From: Phalacrocorax aristotelis
Lineage: Eukaryota > Chordata > Aves > Suliformes > Phalacrocoracidae
Direction of reading: 5' to 3'
DNA length: 64,000 bases
Assembly (NCBI RefSeq): GCF_949628215.1
Contig: NC_134279.1
Coordinates: 12,072,041-12,136,040 of the forward strand
In this document: positions 61,150 through 64,000 of the stretch, piece after piece
Position numbering within the stretch: position 1 is the first letter of the stretch
Layout: each line of letters opens with the position of its first letter
Position numbers and translations under genes: made by a program
Notes under the pieces: generated by a model
Seen by the model: the letters and a program-made list of their open reading frames with translations, nothing else
Databases searched by the model: none
What the model was told of the DNA's origin: nothing

Positions 61150-61446
61150 TAGAATCATTAAGGTTGGAAAAGACCTCTAGGATCAAGTCCAACTGTCAAC
61201 CCAATACCCCCAGGCCTCCTAAACCATGCCCTGCAGTGTCTTGTCTACATGTTTTTGTATGTCCCCAGGGATGGTGACTCCACCACCTCTCTGGGCAGCC
61301 TGTTCCAATGCCTGACCACTCTTTCAGTGAAGAAATTTTTCCTAATACCCCATCTAAACCTCCCCTGACGCAGCTTGAGACCATTTCTTCTCATCCTAAT
61401 AGAATCAATATGCTACTCAGGAGAGCTTGAACCCTCACTCCCCTGC
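61150..61446 (-). mobile_element. CR1 LINE 3' fragment, minus orientation
   Basis: Reversed CR1 with AGAATCATTAAGGTTGGAAA at the 3' end, then GACCTCTAGGATCAAGTCCAA, CTCTCTGGGCAGCCTGTTCC, TTTTTCCTAATA and ACGCAGCTTGAGACCATTTC. The right border is approximate because the match fades after about 61400. The 62-codon minus frame at 61196-61384 lies entirely inside this element. Confidence 0.92.
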
Positions 61447-63209
61447 AAAATCAACAAAACAAAATCTTGATAGATGTCTTTGTTAGTGTAGATTCTCTTA
61501 GTTGCTTAAATGCCACAGGCAGCTGTTAAATGATTATTTTTTTAAACTGTGTTTTTCCCATTTAAATAGTCTTACTCCAGAACAATGGCTTTATGTCATG
61601 TTGAGGCTTCTTGCACATTGTTGACTTCCATTCACATCAGAGGAAATTGAGTTGCATGCAGTACTGCAATGAAATTGTTTGGTATTATTCAGTATTACCT
61701 TAAAAGATAATATAATGAAATTTAGTATCCAGCCAAAGTCTGAATAACTGCTAATGGTATCCTGTCAGAGTGAATCAGAAACTCAATATTGGACAGAGCT
61801 GTAAGTGTTATTCATTTTTAACATTGCCAGCAGAAATAACAGAACAAATGGGAAGGTACAGGACTGAGAGTTATCTGTGTAATTGGCACCACCTAAAGCT
61901 GACCTTTAGGTTTCCAAAGCATAATGTGTATCTTGGGTACATGGCAAGAAGAGAAATAATGAAATTGACAGGCTGGACTCATCATTGAGAAAAATATATA
62001 ATCCATTTTACATTGACACATAATTCTTTGAGATTCTGGAAGCCATCCAAAATCCATTTTAGTATTTTCAGACAAATGGCTGACACTTTAATGATCAGCT
62101 ATTTAAGGTCAACAATTTAAACCAGAGCGATCTACTTGTTCCAAATGAAATTTAATGTTTGAAAATGAGTTTAGCGTTCAGCTATATGTGCAGCATCTGA
62201 AAACATAAATTGACCTCCTAGAAGAAACATGTCTTCATACGTATCCATTTACATGCACATCTCATGATGTTAGAAAAGTTGATCAGTTTGATTAAGTGCA
62301 TTTATCATGCTCTAATAACGTACACAGTGGCATGTGCATTATTTTATTAAAGTTCTACTTTATGAAAGGAAGGCTGGTTATAAAATGTTCTGTCTGCTGT
62401 GACATATTGAAAGACACGTGGTGTGTATACCCAAATCATATATCAGATCTCGCTTTTCTAATTAATAAACATAGTGGCAAAATTTTGCTCTAGGCGTATT
62501 TTGACTTCTACTGCATATGTTTTTAAATATATGTTCCAAATGCTGGCCTGTCGGGTTGTATCATCCTTTATTTCATAACTTAGTACTCAGAACAGATTTT
62601 TGTAGGTATCCTGCCTACTGAAAACCAGCATCTTGGTCCATACAATTTATTTAAATGCAAAGAAAGCATTAACCTGTATTTAATATCATTCTCAGCATTA
62701 CACATAACTGAATCAGTGCTTTGTCATGCTCCAGTGGTGTTATGCAAAATAATACCTACAACAGGATGAGGTAAAGTTCACAGAATTTCACAGTGCTTTT
62801 AACAAGAATAAAGCTAAACTTTAAGAGAATTAATTGCAACATTGGATGTAGAGCACTTTGGGTTATCTTTCTTCATCATTTGATAGAGAAAACATTTCCT
62901 ACACATGCTTTCTCAATAGAAGATCAGAATAATTACACATGAGTAAATGTCTCAAACCTCTTGTGTTTACACTGAGTAAAACAATATGCTGAATTGCCCT
63001 TGCCTGTGCTTATCCTTTCTCCCTGCTTGCCCCAGCTGTTTTAATGAATAGGTTAATCTGAACAATGCGTGCAGAAAAAGCTGCTTTCTCTGAGAGTTTT
63101 CAGTAATTGTTTTTGAAGTTACCAGTCTCAAAAGACAATAGTTGCTCAAGAAATATCATTATACAAAGTTGCTTGGACTAGTCATACTACAGGACTACTA
63201 TTCCTTGAA
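61447..63209. other. Presumed intron, no certain exon
   Basis: AT-rich. A 25-base exon-like segment at 61831-61855 is noted under findings. Otherwise nothing recognised. Confidence 0.5.
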
Positions 63210-63285
63210 GTGCTGGTGCATTAAGCAGGGGGCTGAGCGAGGGGCCATCCAGAAGTCCTTTCCAAACTAGGTTATTCTCTGATTT
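63210..63285 (+). mobile_element. CR1-like 3' end, plus orientation
   Basis: Carries gggggctgagcgagggg and ccagaagtcctttccaaact, with a tail attctctgatttttt. These are the usual final motifs of CR1 before its ATTCTATG repeats, in worn form. The 5' border cannot be placed. Confidence 0.5.
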
Positions 63286-64000
63286 TTTCATGACCAGCTC
63301 CCACCCCTATAAAGCAAAATCATATCACTGAATTTGCTTCATTCTTCTGAATCTGCCTTTTTTCCTCAGTTGCTGTCCCATTAACTCAACCTGGAAATTA
63401 ATGCTCCGGCTCGCTTGCTCTGCTGGTGGGACTTGCAGAGCTGGGTTAGGCCTTGTGGAAACCACGTGCTTGAACCGCAGTGATTATCAGCCTTTTGTTT
63501 TTGGTTGTCAAACAGCACATTAGTTGTCTTAGTATTTGATGTACTTAATTTTCATCCTTTTGTTGCACACTGAGAGGAGTAATCATACCCTTTTAGCTGA
63601 TGGCATTTAATTTAATTGCCCAAGTCAGGATCTCAGTTGCACCCTGGAGCTGACAGACCCTCACTCCTGCCTGTGCTGGAAATGGGGTGCATAGACCTGG
63701 CAGTCTGAAGTGCCTGCAAATGCATAGTGTTCTTGTACAGTACGGTACCTTGTGGTGGTAACTGAGCTATCTGGAAATAAGATCAGCTTTGCAAATATAT
63801 TCTTCCCAAAAGACTAAATTAGCTTGGTCAAAATGCAAATAAAGTGCTTCAGTAGACAAACCGGTTCATTCAGGCCTAGTTCTGCACGACCCCCTGATTT
63901 ACAGGGAGTTATTCTCGAAGACCTGGTCCAGATTAGGAGGGTACTGCTTTCGAATGGTACTGTACTGATGCAATGAACCCATTTAGTTCATTTATTGCTC
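63286..64000. other. Non-coding DNA to the right edge
   Basis: No exon, RNA gene or repeat that I can support. Confidence 0.55.

Noticed and set aside
1-64000. tRNA, snRNA, CRISPR, insertion sequences, bacterial operons or a new defence-type system
   Set aside because: No tRNA box pair, U-RNA start, direct-repeat array or clustered long genes were seen; the content is that of vertebrate non-coding DNA.

Overview
This window looks like AT-rich, almost entirely non-coding DNA from a bird nuclear genome. The evidence is its transposable elements. CR1 LINE fragments lie at about 8.9, 45.5, 53.9, 61.2 and 63.2 kb, one of them ending in the typical ATTCTATG 3' repeats. There are three to four LTRs of avian endogenous-retrovirus type at 6.1, 41.9, 58.1 and 59.1 kb, and a worn MIR-type (CORE) SINE at 40.0 kb. 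There are no bacterial operons, no CRISPR array and no long ORF that looks like a protein gene. Nearly all open frames are short chance frames of 60-120 codons; the longest lie inside an LTR or the CpG island.

Layout. From 1 to 52.6 kb the sequence is intergenic or intronic. It carries an LTR (6150-6727), an old CR1 (8935-9180), a group of three related unexplained segments (19.1-20.6 kb), a MIR with a local duplication (40.0-40.5 kb), a solo LTR with a perfect 5-bp target duplication (41952-42883) and another old CR1 (45.5-45.8 kb). A few short open stretches there have good splice signals on one strand or the other. Their phases do not join into one gene, so they are listed only as low-confidence exon candidates.

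The one convincing gene signal is the isolated CpG island at about 52.6-53.23 kb. It holds a well-placed ATG at 53000 followed 16 nt later by a splice donor. This fits the promoter and first coding exon of a plus-strand gene running off the right edge, with a first intron of perhaps more than 11 kb. I cannot name the gene from five residues. The right flank (53.2-64 kb) then holds two CR1 copies, two LTRs antisense to that presumed gene and a CR1 3' end.

I found no new multi-gene system. The points most worth checking are the CpG-island first exon, the three-copy local repeat at 19-20.6 kb, the duplicated MIR flank at 40 kb and the minus-strand exon candidate at 16.7 kb. All element assignments are recognition by eye from known families; no alignment was run.
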